A DNA stretch of 64,000 bases from Betaproteobacteria bacterium. GTDB lineage: Bacteria; Pseudomonadota; Gammaproteobacteria; Burkholderiales; Ga0077523. Shown piece after piece: positions 32,918-44,204 of this stretch (position 1 is its first letter; each line of letters begins with the position of its first letter). The notes under the pieces are model-generated. The model saw nothing but the letters and a program-made list of their open reading frames with translations, did no database searches and was not told the DNA's origin. Both the position numbers and the translations under genes were made by a program. The DNA is taken from NCBI GenBank assembly GCA_016713305.1, contig JADJPK010000005.1, forward strand, positions 186,001 to 250,000. Reading direction: 5' to 3'.

Positions 32918-34357
32918 TTACACCAGGGACCGGTAGAGTTCCAGGTAGGTTCTCGCGGCGGCGTCCCAGGAAAAGTCGCGGGCCATGCCCGCGCGTTGCA
33001 TGCGGCGCCATACGCGCCGGTGGGCGAATGCGCCCACGGCGCGGTCGAGGGCCTCCGCGAGCGCCTCGGGCGTGGGATCCCTGAAGAGGAATCCGGTCGC
33101 GTCCGGGACCGTCCCGGGTCCCGCTCCGGCGTCCGTGATGCTGTCGGCCAGGCCCCCGGTGGTACGGGCCACCACGGGAGTGCCATAGCGCTGGCTGTAC
33201 ATCTGGTTGAGACCGCAGGGCTCGAAGCGCGAAGGCATGACGAAGAAGTCAGCGCCTGCTTCCACCAAGTGCGAGAAGGCTTCGTCGAACCCCAGCCGGA
33301 CGCCGGCCCTGCCGGGATACCGCTGCGCGAGGCCGGTGAAAGCGCTTTCCAACTCCGGTTCTCCGGAACCCAGCACGGCGAGCTGAAGGCCCGATTCCAG
33401 CAATGGTTCGATGCAGGCGATGAGGAGGTCGAGCCCCTTCTGGTGCGTGAGGCGGCTCACCGCGCCCAGCAACGGGGCCTTCGGATCGGCATCCAGCCCC
33501 AGCGCAACCTGGAGCGCCCGTTTGCTGGCCTCCTTGCGCGGAAGCGATGTGGCGTCGTAGCGGCGAGGCAGATGCGGATCCCGGGCGGGATCCCAGGTCT
33601 GCTCGTCGATGCCGTTCAGGATTCCGGTGAGATCCCGCGATCGCCAGGCCAGCAGGCCCTGAAGACCGAAACCCAGCGGCTCGCTCTGGATTTCGCGGGC
33701 GTAGGTGGGGCTCACGGTCGTGAGCCGGGTCGCGAACTGGATGCCGGCCTTGAGAAATGAAATGTTGCCGTAGTACTCCACCCCGTCGACCCGGTACAAG
33801 TCCCAGGGCAGCCCGACACGGGCCAGGGTGCCGGTCTGGAAGATGCCCTGGAAGGCAAGGTTGTGGATCGTCAGCAGCGTGGGGGCTCCGCCGCCCGACG
33901 CGGCCAGGAACGCGGGAGCCAGGCCGGTCTGCCAGTCGTTGCAGTGGAGCAGGTCCGGCCGCCAGCCGAGAGGCGACGATTCCTGGGCCAGGAGAGCGGC
34001 AACGCGTGAAAGCAGGCCGAAGCGGATGTCGTTGTCCGGCCAATCTTCGCCCGCCCGTCTCTGATAGAGCCCGCCTTCCCGGTCGAAAAGAGGCGGGCAC
34101 TCGATGGCGAGCAGCGGCAGGCCGCCGGGCAATGTCGTGGCGAGAAGGCGAGCCGGTGGAAACGGCGGGAGAGCCAGATCGGCCACGGTTTCCCAACCAT
34201 CGCCCGCGCCGGTCAGGACGGACCGGTATCCGGGCATCAGCAGCCGGACATCGGCACCCTCCCGGCGCAAAGCCAGCGGCAACGCGCCGCTCACGTCGGC
34301 CAGTCCGCCGGTCTTGACCAGCGGCACGGCCTCGGAGGTGGCGAAGAGGATCTTCAC
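32918..34357 (-). CDS. glgA: Glycogen synthase GlgA
   Basis: A 479-residue GT5 glycosyltransferase that extends alpha-1,4-glucan from ADP-glucose. The ADP-glucose motif KTGGLAD (about 15-21) is present, as are LLHCNDWQTGL, LTIHNLAFQG, FLKAGIQFATRLTTVSPTYA, VSRLTHQKGLDLL and the C-terminal SRFEPCGLNQMYSQRYGT with the catalytic E-x7-E region. The GTG start at 34357 overlaps the glgB stop (GTGA), indicating coupled translation. It is the second gene of glgBA. Confidence 0.93.
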   Translation of the reverse strand: MKILFATSEAVPLVKTGGLADVSGALPLALRREGADVRLLMPGYRSVLTGAGDGWETVADLALPPFPPARLLATTLPGGLPLLAIECPPLFDREGGLYQRRAGEDWPDNDIRFGLLSRVAALLAQESSPLGWRPDLLHCNDWQTGLAPAFLAASGGGAPTLLTIHNLAFQGIFQTGTLARVGLPWDLYRVDGVEYYGNISFLKAGIQFATRLTTVSPTYAREIQSEPLGFGLQGLLAWRSRDLTGILNGIDEQTWDPARDPHLPRRYDATSLPRKEASKRALQVALGLDADPKAPLLGAVSRLTHQKGLDLLIACIEPLLESGLQLAVLGSGEPELESAFTGLAQRYPGRAGVRLGFDEAFSHLVEAGADFFVMPSRFEPCGLNQMYSQRYGTPVVARTTGGLADSITDAGAGPGTVPDATGFLFRDPTPEALAEALDRAVGAFAHRRVWRRMQRAGMARDFSWDAAARTYLELYRSLV

Positions 34358-36516
34358 GCCGCCGGCGCCAGTACCACGAGACCGAGCGGCGGAAGGGTGA
34401 GGACGAGCGACTGTCCGTGGCCCATCCATTCCCGCGATTCGGTGAGAAGCCCCTCGCCGTTGCCCTGGTTCGACCCGCCGTAGAAGGAGGAATCGGTATT
34501 GAGCAGTTCCCGGTAGGCGCCCGGACGGGGAACGCCGATGCGATAGGGGCTTCGAGGTACCGGCGTGAAGTTGGCCGCGATCACCACGAAGCCGCCGTGC
34601 CGGTCGCGCCGGATCCAGGAGATCACGGACTGATCGGCATCGTGGCAGTCGATCCACTGGAACCCCGCGGCGTCGAAGTCCAGTTCGTGCAGCGCGGGCG
34701 TATCCCGGTAGAGCACGTTGAGATCGCGCGCGCAGGCCTGCACGCCGCGATGCCAGTGCGATTCGAGCAACCCCCAGTCGAGCTCGCCGCCCACGCGCCA
34801 TTCACGGCCCTGGCCGAACTCCCCGCCCATGAACAGCAGTTTCTTGCCCGGCGATGCGGCCTGGCAGGCGAGCAGCAGGCGCAGGTTGGCGAACTTCTGC
34901 CAGGCGTCGCCCGGCATCTTGTCGAGCAGGGAACGCTTGCCGTGCACCACCTCGTCATGGGACAGGGGCAGCAGGAAGTTCTCGCTGTAGGCGTAGATCT
35001 GTCCGAACGTCAGCTTGTCCTGGTGGAACCGCCGGTACACGGGGTCCAGCGACATGTAGGCGAGCGTGTCGTTCATCCAGCCCATGTTCCATTTCATGGA
35101 GAAGCCCAGCCCGCCCACATAGGCGGGCCGCGACACCATGGGCCAGGCAGTCGACTCCTCGGCGAAGGTGAGGGCGCCGGGAAAATCGCGGTGGACCACG
35201 GTGTTCAGTTCACGGAGGAAGTCGATGGCTTCCAGGTTCTCGCGGCCGCCGAACCGGTTGGGAAGCCATTCGCCGTCACGGCGCGAATAGTCGAGGTACA
35301 GCATGGAAGCGACGGCGTCCACGCGCAGGCCGTCGACGTGGAACTCCTGCAGCCAATACACCGCGGAGGACAGCAGGAAGCTGCGGACTTCGTTGCGCCC
35401 GTAGTTGAAGACGTGGGTGCCCCATTCCTGATGCAGTCCCAACCGCGGGTCTTCGTGCTCGTAGAGTGCGGACCCGTCGAATCGTGCAAGCGCCCAGTCG
35501 TCGCGGGGAAAGTGGCCCGGCACCCAGTCGAGAATGACGCCGATCCCCGCGCCGTGACAGGTATCCACGAAGAAGCGCAGGTCGTCTTCGGTCCCGAACC
35601 GGCTGGTCGCGGCGAAGTAGCCGGTGGCCTGGTAACCCCACGATTCGTCCAGCGGGTGCTCCGAAAGCGGAAGCATCTCGATGTGCGTGTATCCCATGTC
35701 GCGCACGTACGGCACCAGATGCCCGGCCAGTTCGCGATAACTGTAGAAGCGTCCGTCGGGATGGCGTTTCCAGGAACCGGCGTGGACCTCGTAGGCGTTG
35801 AGCGGTCCGTGAAGCCAGTCGGACCGGCTGCGTCGCTCCATCCACGCCGCATCGTTCCAGCGATGCTCCCCGGGGCCGCATACGCGGGCGGCCGTCCCGG
35901 GCCGCAACTCGAAACGCCGCGCGTAGGGATCGGTCTTGGTCAGCAGCGCGCCGGTGCCGACTTGCCGGATCTCGAACTTGTACAGCGCACCGGGGGCGAG
36001 GCCGGGGATGAAAAGCTCCCATACGCCGCTCGAGCCCCGGCTCGTCATGGGGTGGCACCGGCCGTCCCAGCGGTTGAAGTCCCCGACCACACTGACGCGT
36101 TCCGCATTCGGCGCCCAGCAGCCGAACCGAACGCCGTCGACGCCATCGCGGGAATGAGGCTGGGCGCCGAGGATGCGCCAGGCCTGCAGCAGACGGCCCT
36201 CGTTGAACAGATACAGGTCCTGTTCGCCGATATCGGGCGGGAACGACCACGGGCTGACGATCTCCTGCTGCGAGCCGGACCAGTCGACGCGCAGCCGCAC
36301 CGGCCGGAGGGGAACGTCGCTGCCGGTGGATTCGAACAGGCCCGGCCCTTGCCGATGCAGCGGTTTCCAGCCGTCGGCGAACAGCGCGGACACGGCGACC
36401 GCATGCGGATCGATGTGGCGAATGTGCCATCTGCCGCCGGCGGCGTGTGCGCCGAGCACCGCATGCGGATCATGGAGCCTTCCCTCGAGCAGCAGGGGCA
36501 GACGCGAATCTGTCAT
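34354..36516 (-). CDS. glgB: 1,4-alpha-glucan branching enzyme GlgB
   Basis: A 720-residue GH13 branching enzyme. An N-terminal carbohydrate-binding domain (DPHAVLGAHAAGGRWHIRHI) is followed by the CBM48-like region (FGCWAPNAERVSVVGDFNRW) and the catalytic barrel with DWVPGHFPRDDWAL, GLRVDAVASMLYLDY (catalytic Asp), TFAEESTAWP (catalytic Glu) and LLPLSHDEVVHGK (His-Asp). The start is the ATG at 36516; the longer open frame continuing upstream is antisense to glgC. It is divergent from glgC and overlaps glgA by 4 nt. Confidence 0.93.
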   Translation of the reverse strand: MTDSRLPLLLEGRLHDPHAVLGAHAAGGRWHIRHIDPHAVAVSALFADGWKPLHRQGPGLFESTGSDVPLRPVRLRVDWSGSQQEIVSPWSFPPDIGEQDLYLFNEGRLLQAWRILGAQPHSRDGVDGVRFGCWAPNAERVSVVGDFNRWDGRCHPMTSRGSSGVWELFIPGLAPGALYKFEIRQVGTGALLTKTDPYARRFELRPGTAARVCGPGEHRWNDAAWMERRSRSDWLHGPLNAYEVHAGSWKRHPDGRFYSYRELAGHLVPYVRDMGYTHIEMLPLSEHPLDESWGYQATGYFAATSRFGTEDDLRFFVDTCHGAGIGVILDWVPGHFPRDDWALARFDGSALYEHEDPRLGLHQEWGTHVFNYGRNEVRSFLLSSAVYWLQEFHVDGLRVDAVASMLYLDYSRRDGEWLPNRFGGRENLEAIDFLRELNTVVHRDFPGALTFAEESTAWPMVSRPAYVGGLGFSMKWNMGWMNDTLAYMSLDPVYRRFHQDKLTFGQIYAYSENFLLPLSHDEVVHGKRSLLDKMPGDAWQKFANLRLLLACQAASPGKKLLFMGGEFGQGREWRVGGELDWGLLESHWHRGVQACARDLNVLYRDTPALHELDFDAAGFQWIDCHDADQSVISWIRRDRHGGFVVIAANFTPVPRSPYRIGVPRPGAYRELLNTDSSFYGGSNQGNGEGLLTESREWMGHGQSLVLTLPPLGLVVLAPAA

Positions 36517-36744
36517 GAGATTTGTCTTCAATGCATGAAGATGGATGATGAAGCAACGCGGCCGGTTTGGCGATCCGGTGCACGCCGGATGCTTGCATTC
36601 CGTCGTCCAGGCCCGCGATGCGGGCGGGTATGATTGAACAGCCGTCAGCCGCACCGGCCGGGCGAACCGGCTGGCGGCGGAAAGGCACGATGCCGGAGCC
36701 CCGTGTTCCGGTCGCTCCGACTCTTCGGAAGTGGCGTCACCACC

Positions 36745-38019
36745 ATGCAAAACGATCCTCGTTTCGTCAGCAGACTCACCAAGAACACTTACGCGCTGGT
36801 GCTTGCGGGCGGCAAGGGCAGCCGCCTGCGCAATCTCACGGACTGGCGCGCAAAGCCGGCGGTGCCGTTCGGCGGCAAGTTCCGGATTGTCGATTTCGTG
36901 CTCTCGAACTGCGTCAATTCGGGCATCCGGCAGATCGGCGTGGCGACGCAATACAAGGCCCACAGCCTGATCCGGCACATCCAGCGGGGCTGGAGCTTCC
37001 TCGATGGGCGCTTCAAGGAATTCGTCGACGTGCTGCCCGCCTCGCAGCGGACCTCCGACGAGTCCTGGTACCAGGGCACTGCCGACGCGGTGTACCAGAA
37101 TCTCGACATCCTGCGTTCCTACCATCCCGAGTACGTACTGGTGCTGGGCGGGGATCACATCTACAAGATGGACTACGGCAAGATGCTGTCGGATCACGTG
37201 CTGAAGGGAGCCGACGTGACGGTGGCGTGCCTGGAGGTTCCGGTGGAGACGGCCACCGCGTTCGGAGTGATGGGCATCGACGCCGACTGGCGGGTGCGCG
37301 AATTCGTCGAGAAGCCCGCGAATCCCGAATCGGTTCCCGGCAAACCCGGCAAGGCGCTCGTCAGCATGGGTATCTACGCCTTCAACGCGGCTTTCCTGTA
37401 CGAACAGCTCGAAATCGACACCCGGCTCAAGGATTCCAGCCACGACTTCGGCAAGGACCTCATTCCCTACCTCGTGGGCAATGCCAAGGTTTTCGCGCAC
37501 AACTTCATCGAGAGCTGCGTCGCGGTGAAGGACGGGGTGCCGTACTGGCGGGACGTCGGCGAGGTGGAGGCGTTCTGGGAAGCCAATCTCGACCTTTCGC
37601 GCGTGGACCCCGAGCTGAATCTCTACGACACGAAGTGGCCGATCTGGACGCACCAGGAGCAGCTTCCGCCGGCGAAGTTTGTCTTCGACGAAGAAGGGCG
37701 GCGCGGCTACGCGGTCGATTCCCTCGTGTCGGGCGGGTGCATCGTGAGCGGTTCCCGCGTGGCGCGCTCCGTGCTTTTCTCGAACGTGCGCGTGCACAGC
37801 TACGGTGAGATCGAGGATTCCGTGCTGCTCCCGGACGTGGTGGTCGGCCGGCGGGTCAAGTTGCGCAAGTGCGTCGTGGACAAGCGCAGCATGCTCCCCG
37901 ACGGCATCGAGATCGGGTTCGATCCCGAGGAAGACGCGAAGAGGTTCTATGTGAGCGACAACGGCATCACCCTCGTGACACCGGACATGCTGGGACAGCA
38001 GGTCTTCCATCAGCGCTGA
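36745..38019 (+). CDS. glgC: Glucose-1-phosphate adenylyltransferase GlgC
   Basis: A 424-residue enzyme that makes ADP-glucose. The signature LVLAGGKGSRLRNLTDWRAK (about 20-39) binds ATP, and FRIVDFVLSNC, YQGTADAVYQN, VLGGDHIYKMDY and EFVEKP follow; a left-handed helix domain closes the chain (LFSNVRVHSYGEIEDSVLLP). The start is ATG 36745 (MQNDPRFVSRLTKNTYALVL), with only a weak ribosome site. It is divergent from glgBA through a 228-bp intergenic space and followed after 7 nt by the GH57 gene. Confidence 0.93.
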   Translation: MQNDPRFVSRLTKNTYALVLAGGKGSRLRNLTDWRAKPAVPFGGKFRIVDFVLSNCVNSGIRQIGVATQYKAHSLIRHIQRGWSFLDGRFKEFVDVLPASQRTSDESWYQGTADAVYQNLDILRSYHPEYVLVLGGDHIYKMDYGKMLSDHVLKGADVTVACLEVPVETATAFGVMGIDADWRVREFVEKPANPESVPGKPGKALVSMGIYAFNAAFLYEQLEIDTRLKDSSHDFGKDLIPYLVGNAKVFAHNFIESCVAVKDGVPYWRDVGEVEAFWEANLDLSRVDPELNLYDTKWPIWTHQEQLPPAKFVFDEEGRRGYAVDSLVSGGCIVSGSRVARSVLFSNVRVHSYGEIEDSVLLPDVVVGRRVKLRKCVVDKRSMLPDGIEIGFDPEEDAKRFYVSDNGITLVTPDMLGQQVFHQR

Positions 38020-38026
38020 TCGACGC

Positions 38027-39762
38027 ATGCCGATCGCCCCCGGGGTGCCGCCCGACGAGCCGCCGTCAGAAGCCGTTGCCACGCCAGCGCTCCGGCTGGT
38101 GCTGCTCTGGCACATGCACCAGCCCGATTTCCGCGACTGCGTGACCGGAGAGTTCCGGCTGCCCTGGGTGTATCTGCATGCGCTCAAGGACTACTCCGAC
38201 ATGGCATCGCATCTGGAGCGCCATCCGGGCGTCCGGGCCGTCGTGAACTTCGTCCCTGTTCTTGTCGACCAGCTCGAGGACTACGTCACGCAGTTCGACT
38301 CGGGCACGTTGCGCGACCCGCTGCTGGCCCTGCTCGCCCGTGAAGATCTGCAGGACATCACGGCGGCCGAACGGGAACTGGTGCTGGATCGCTGCTTTCG
38401 CGCCAACCACGTGAAGATGATCGAACCCTTCCCGGCGTATGCGCGGTTGAAGGCTCTGTTCCGGTTCGTGGACACCCAGGAAGGCGCGCCCCTCGAGTAT
38501 CTGTCGGCCCAGTACATTGCCGATCTGCTGACCTGGTATCACCTCGCGTGGACCGGCGAGACCGTGCGGCGGGAATTCGCGCTGATCCCGAATCTCATGA
38601 CCAAGGGGGGGCAGTTCAGCGCTGCAGACCGGCGGGCTCTGCTGGACGTGATCGCCGACGTGGTGCGTTCGATCGTTCCGCGCTGGCGCGCGTTGGCCGC
38701 ACGCGGACAGGTGGAGATCTCGTCCACGCCGCACTTCCACCCCATCGGTCCGCTGATGCTCGATTTCGCCGCTGCGCGCGAAACCCAGCCCGGAGTGACG
38801 CTGCCCTATGCCTCACGTTATCCGGGCGGACGGCAACGGCTCACGGCCCAGATCGAATGGGCGCTGCACTCTCATGCCGGGCGGTTCGGTTCGACGCCTG
38901 CGGGCATGTGGCCTGCGGAGGGCGCCGTATCGCCGGCGTTCGTGGATCTCCTGGGCGCCGCGGGAATCGCCTGGTCGGCGAGCGGGCAGGGCGTGCTGGT
39001 GGCTTCGCTGGGAGTGGACGCCACCGTTCCCAAGTCGGAGTACCTGTACCGTGGTTATGTCGCCGGGGGCTCCGGCGTCACCTGTTTCTTCCGCGACGAT
39101 CAGCTCTCCGACCGGATCGGCTTCGAGTACTCCCGCTGGCACGGACGCGATGCGGCGGCAGACTTCGTGGCGGAACTGGAACGCATCGCGGGATCGGCGC
39201 CCCGGACAGCGCACCCGTCGTTTCCGTGATCCTGGACGGCGAAAATGCGTGGGAGTACTACCCCTACAACGGTTTCTACTTCCTCGACGATCTGTACGGG
39301 TTGTTGGAGGACCACCCCGCCATCCGGACGACAACGTACGCAGACGTGCTGAGCGATCCGGCGACGCGGACGGGACGTCTAGAGCGGCTCGTGTCCGGGA
39401 GCTGGGTCTACGGAAATCTCTCCACCTGGATCGGGCACCCCGACAAGAACCGTGCGTGGGACCTGCTGTGCGAAGCCAAGCAGCAATACGATCTGGTGAT
39501 CGAGAGCGGGCGGCTCAGCCCCATGCAGCAGGAACAGGCGTCGCGCCAGCTGGGCGTGTGCGAAGGGTCCGACTGGTGCTGGTGGTTCGGCGACTACAAC
39601 CCGCCCGAATCGGTGTCGGCGATCGACGCGGTCTACCGCGCGAGCCTGGCGCAGCTGTACGTGCTGCTGGGTCTGCCGGTGCCCGCCGCGCTGGATGTGC
39701 CGGTGAGCCGGGGTGGAGCGGCGCACGGAAGCACGGTGGGGGCGATGCGGCGGTCGGCGTGA
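38027..39762 (+). CDS. Glycoside hydrolase family 57 protein (frameshifted)
   Basis: A GH57 (amylase/glucanotransferase family) protein of about 578 residues, split over two frames. The first part (from ATG 38027) has LVLLWHMHQPDF, STPHFHPIGPLM and GMWPAEGAVS, which carries the likely catalytic Glu. After 39190 the frame continues with VVSVILDGENAWEYYPYNGF (catalytic Asp) and ends DWCWWFGDYN...MRRSA at 39762. Adding one G to the run at 39190-39192 restores ELERIAGIGAPDSAPVVSVI, so a sequence error is the simplest cause. Coupling to glgC suggests a glycogen or maltodextrin role. Confidence 0.75.
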
Positions 39763-39912
39763 GAATGGACGCTGTGGAACCGACTCTGCTGAGGGCAGCC
39801 AAAGGCGCGTGTCAAGAACCGACGCATTGAGAAATCGTTGGAATGGAAAGGGGGCATCGAGCCTGTTTGGCTTCGTCAATGATCCAGCGAGGCCCTCTCT
39901 TCGGGAACAAGA

Positions 39913-42900
39913 CTATGCTCCAGCATCGGGCGCGGCAGGTCCGGTTGCGGAACGAGCCCTGAGCGCCTCATACAACTGCGCTGGCCCCAGCAGAATGTCC
40001 TTCAGGCCCGCCTGTACCTTCGCCGACCCCAACGCCTGCGAACTCATTGCCTGATGAGCCTCGAACGCATCGATGATTGCGTCCATCAGTGCCTTGCTGA
40101 GGTCCGGTGAGTTGGCGAATTGCTCCTTGCTGTTGCTGGCTGCCTGCTGCACAAGAGTCTCGTTTTCCAGCAGCTTGCCCTTGAGCACGCCGTTCACGTA
40201 GACCAATTGGTCGTCGTCGGTCAGTTCGCCTTCGAACAAGCCATTGACCTTTTCGATGATCTCATTGAGGTAGGCCCGCTCCTTCTCCTGCACTGCACCA
40301 CTGCCGACAGCGTCGATCGGGGCAGCCTGTAGGTGCCATCGGGGCCCAGTGTCATGGCCTGTTGCCCCCGGGCCTTGAGCGTGTGGTGAGTCAGCACTAC
40401 CTTGGATAGGTCGACTACTACACGCTCGCGCCCGAATTCCAATAGCGGCAGCAGCCGTTTGAAGAAGACGTACCGCTTCTCGATGTCGGTGTTGCCGTAG
40501 TCGAATATCTGGCTCAGGAAGGCATACAGACGTATGTAGGAGGACATGTCGCTCTTGAACAGCACCAGGGCGTGGAGCGTGTCCGTAGACGCTTTGGCGG
40601 CCTTGTCGTCATCCAGTGCCTCGGCATTGCCCTTCTCGGTCTGCGCGGCTTTATAGCGCTTGAGCAGTCGGTCCGCCACAGGGGCAATGGCGGCATCCAG
40701 TTCCTTCTGCGTGCCATGCGGATCGAGTTCAACCTTCACCACGCGCTCCACTTCGAAGTCATCGTAGTGGCCTGCCGCATCGAGCTTGGCCCGCAAGTCG
40801 TAGACCAGGTGCGGGTCGGTGGCGCTCTCCAGCTCGGCCGTCTCGTAGTAGGTCTTGAACGCCTGCAGGATCTCGGTGGGGTCGTTGCCGAAGTCGAGAC
40901 TGTAGGTGGTGTCCTTGCCTGGCAGGGCGCGGTTGAGCCGGGAGAGCGTCTGCACGGCCTGGATGCCGGCGAGTCGCTTGTCCACGTACATGCCGCACAG
41001 GAGCGGCTGATCAAAGCCCGTCTGGAACTTGTTGGCCACCAGCAGGAGGTGGTAGTCCGGCCCGGCGAAGGTGTCGCGGATGTCCCGACCCTTCAGTCCC
41101 GGATTCAGGAGGGGGCTGGTCTCGGTCACGGCCTCGGGAAAGCTGTCCTGGTCGTGCACCTCGCCCGAGAACGCCACGAGCACACCCAGCGGGTAGTTGC
41201 GGCTCTGAATGTAGGCGCGCATGGCCTTCTGCCACCGCACGGCTTCCTTGCGGCTGGCCACGACCACCATCGCTTTCGCTCGCCCGTTGAGTAGCGGCTG
41301 CACATTCTCCCGGTAGTGCTCCACCACCACCTGTACTTTCTGCGCGATGTTGTAGGGGTGCAGGCGAACCCACTGCATGATCCCCTTCATCGCGGCGCTG
41401 CGCTCGACCTGGGTTTCGTCGTATTCCCGGCCCTCGTGCGCCAGCCGGAATGCGAGGTTGTAGCTCGTGTAGTTCTTCAGCACATCGAGGATGAAGCCTT
41501 CCTCGATGGCCTGGCGCATGGAGTACACGTGGAAAGGCTGCGGCAGCCCGTCCGGCCCGGGGCGGCCGAAAAGCTCCAAGGTCTTGGCCTTGGGCGTGGC
41601 GGTGAACGCGACGTAGGTGAGTCCCTTCGTCGACGCCTTGGCCTCCATCTGCGCCGCGAGGAGGGCTTCAGTGTCCACCCCACCCCCGTCCTGGAGGTCG
41701 TTCCATTCCTCGACGGACAGCAGCTGCTTCAGCTTTGCGGCCGCCTCGCCGGTCTGGGAGCTGTGGGCCTCGTCGGCGATGACGGCGAAGCGCTTGCCTT
41801 CAGTCGCGGCCAGCTCCTGCACGGCCTGCAGTGCGAACGGGAAGGTCTGGATGGTGCAGACAATGATCTTCTTGCCGTCCTTCAACGCCTGGGTCAGCTG
41901 GGCGCTCTTGCTGCCGGACTCGTTGGTGATCGTCGCGACGACGCCGGTCGTACGCTCGAAGTCGAAGATGGCTTCCTGCAGCTGGGCGTCCAGCACGTTG
42001 CGGTCGCTCACGACCAGAACACTGTCGAACAGCTTCCGGTTTTGCGCATCGTGCAGGTCCGCGAGGAAGTGTGCGGTCCAGGCGATGGAGTTCGTCTTGC
42101 CGGAGCCTGCCGAGTGCTGAATCAGGTAGCGCTGACCCGGGCCATGCGCCAGGACGTCGGCCACGAGCCTGCGCGTGGCATCGAGCTGGTGATAGCGCGG
42201 GAAGATGACGGCCTGCAGCTGTTTCTTGTCGTCGCGCTTGGCGACGAGGTAGCGATGCAGGATGTCCAGCCAGCTCTCGCGCGCCCAGACTTCTTCCCAC
42301 AGATAGGCGGTCGCGAAGCCTTCGGGGTTTGGCGCATTGCCTGCGCCGCCCTCATTGCCCCGGTTGAACGGCAGAAACTGCGTCCCCGGCCCTGCGAGTC
42401 GGGTCGTCATCATCACTTCGCTCTGGCCGACCGCGAAGTGCACCAGCGCTCCGCCCGGAAAGCCCAGCGCAGGCTCCAGGACACCGCCCTTGGGTTGGGG
42501 GTGCCGGTCGAAGCGGTACTGGTCCACGGCGTCGCGCACGCTCTGCGTGAAGTTCGTCTTCAGCTCCGCCGTCGCCACCGGGATGCCGTTGAGACACAGC
42601 ATCAGATCGATGGATTCCCCGGGTTGGTTCGGGGAGTGGTGAACTTGGCGAAGTACCCGCAGGCGGTTGGCTTCGTACCGGGTCTGGATGGCAGGGTTCA
42701 GGCCCAGCGCCGGCTTGAACTGCGCGAGTTGCAGCGGCTCCTTCAAGCCCAGCATCTCGACACCCCGGCGCAGGACTTCCAACGTCCCGCGCTCGTTCAG
42801 ACTCTTTCGAATCCGGTCGGCGAGCACGCCCGCCAGCTGGGCGCCGTGTGTCTTCGTCAGGCGCAGGTGGGCGTCAGGCTGTGCGACCTCCAACCAGGCG

Positions 42901-43031
42901 ACCAGATCGGGGAGAAAGAGTCCGCGGGCCGTATCGAAGTCCTTCGCGGCGTTCGGTTCGTACCACCAGCCCTGCACACCCAGGTGCTGGCAGATTTCGT
43001 CTTCGAATTTTCTTTCCTGGTGGAGCGTCAT
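39913..43031 (-). CDS. hsdR: Type I restriction enzyme HsdR (frameshifted)
   Basis: The restriction and translocation subunit, about 1,039 residues. The N-terminal nuclease domain contains DLMLCLNGIPVATAELKTN, with Asp and the ExK pair near 142-158. The helicase core has SAGSGKTNSI (Walker A, near 290), ADEAHSSQTG and AFTATPKAKT, then SRLNRALPGKDTTY for motif VI. The reading frame breaks at 40319-40322 (four G on the plus strand); adding one base joins it to the last 120 residues (VQEKERAYLNEIIEKVNGLF to the stop at 39913). Its ATG overlaps the fic stop by 4 nt. Confidence 0.85.
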
Positions 43032-44204
43032 GCGGTGGCCTCCGGACGCTCCTCATCCGTGAACAAGCGCACGTAGGCGTCGTAGCGGAAGCGGCGGTTA
43101 CGGGCGTAGCCCGTCATTTCGACGAGAAGACCCAAATCGGCCAGGCGGGCCACCAAGGCATTGGCCGCCACATAGGTGGTTCCCGTGAGTGCCTTTACGT
43201 CGGAGACGGTCACGATGGGGCGTTTGAACAGACTTTCCAGGACCCGGTGGCCGTTGCCTGCCGCGCGCCCAAGTCTCTCTGTGATGGCGCTACGATGACG
43301 TTCCCGAAGGAGCTGAATGTTTCGCGCGGTCTCCGCCGCTTCCTGCGCGACCTCGCATACACCGCTCAAGAAGAACTTCAGCCACGCTTCCCAGGTTCCG
43401 TGATCACGAACGGCTTGCAGGTGGTCGTAGTAGGTCTGCCTGTGCTTGCGAAAGTAGTGGGAGAGATACAGCACTGGCTTGTGAAGCACCCCCCTCTCGG
43501 TCAGCAGAAATGTGATGAGCAACCTGCCCACACGCCCGTTCCCGTCGAGGAAGGGGTGGATGGTTTCGAACTGAACATGGGCGAGGGCGATCTTGACTAC
43601 CGGTGGCAGATCGTCGTCGGCGTGGAGAAATCGTTCGAGGTCACCCAGTGCCTGCGGCACCTCCTCATGCGGTGGCGGCACGAAAGTCGCGGTGTTCAGC
43701 GTGCAACCGGCGGGTCCGATCCAGTTCTGACTGCGCCGCAGTTCCTGGCGTGAGTCGTCCACCGCGGACGCCCCGCAGCAACTCCGCGTGAATCTCGCGG
43801 ACCAGGCGCACAGACACGGGTAGCTCCTCGAGTCGCGCGAGTCCGTGATTCATGGCGCGCACATAGTTCACGACTTCGTCCACGTCGCGCGGGCGTTGCT
43901 CGTCGAACAGATCGGCTTCGGCGGCCAGCAGGTCGTGCAGAGAGCTCTGCGTCCCCTCGATCTGGCTCGACAGCACGGCCTCCTTGCGCACGTACATGAA
44001 CACGAAGAGATCGGGGTTGGGCAAGGTCAGCACCGACCCGTCCAGCCGCCCTAGGGCGCGGTCGGCCTGTGAGAGCAGCGCCTGGAGCTCGCCGCTCATC
44101 GCCAGAGGGGGGCGGGGCGGGAGTGGAGCGGGCATGAAGGCCCGGTAGCCGGTAGGTTGACGCACGTAGCGTCCGGCGCGAGCGGTTCCTTCGCCGTCTG
44201 GCAT
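43028..44204 (-). CDS. Fic-family AMPylation-type protein, class II (frameshifted)
   Basis: A Fic-domain protein of about 392 residues. The N-terminal part has PAPLPPRPPL, MYVRKEAVLSSQIEGTQSSL, where SSQIEG fits the inhibitory [S/T]xxxE[G/N] motif of class II Fic proteins. The active site HPFLDGNGRVGRLL is intact, and a C-terminal winged helix (TVSDVKALTGTTYVAANALV) may bind DNA. The frame breaks at about 43743-43746; two G missing from a run would restore TPGELRRSQNWIG. ATG 44204 is preferred over 44255 because relatives begin near GRYVRQPT. The gene lies between the DUF262 nuclease and hsdR, so the Fic protein may regulate the system. Confidence 0.78.

Noticed and set aside
36517..38187. 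Long open frame antisense to glgC, continuous with glgB (1,277 codons in all)
   Set aside because: It lacks similarity upstream of the GlgB start, while glgC on the other strand has full family motifs. GC-rich codon bias keeps antisense frames open.
39763..39912. Left edge of the defence island as an integration site
   Set aside because: No tRNA, integrase or direct repeat shared with the right edge (50215-50628) was seen.
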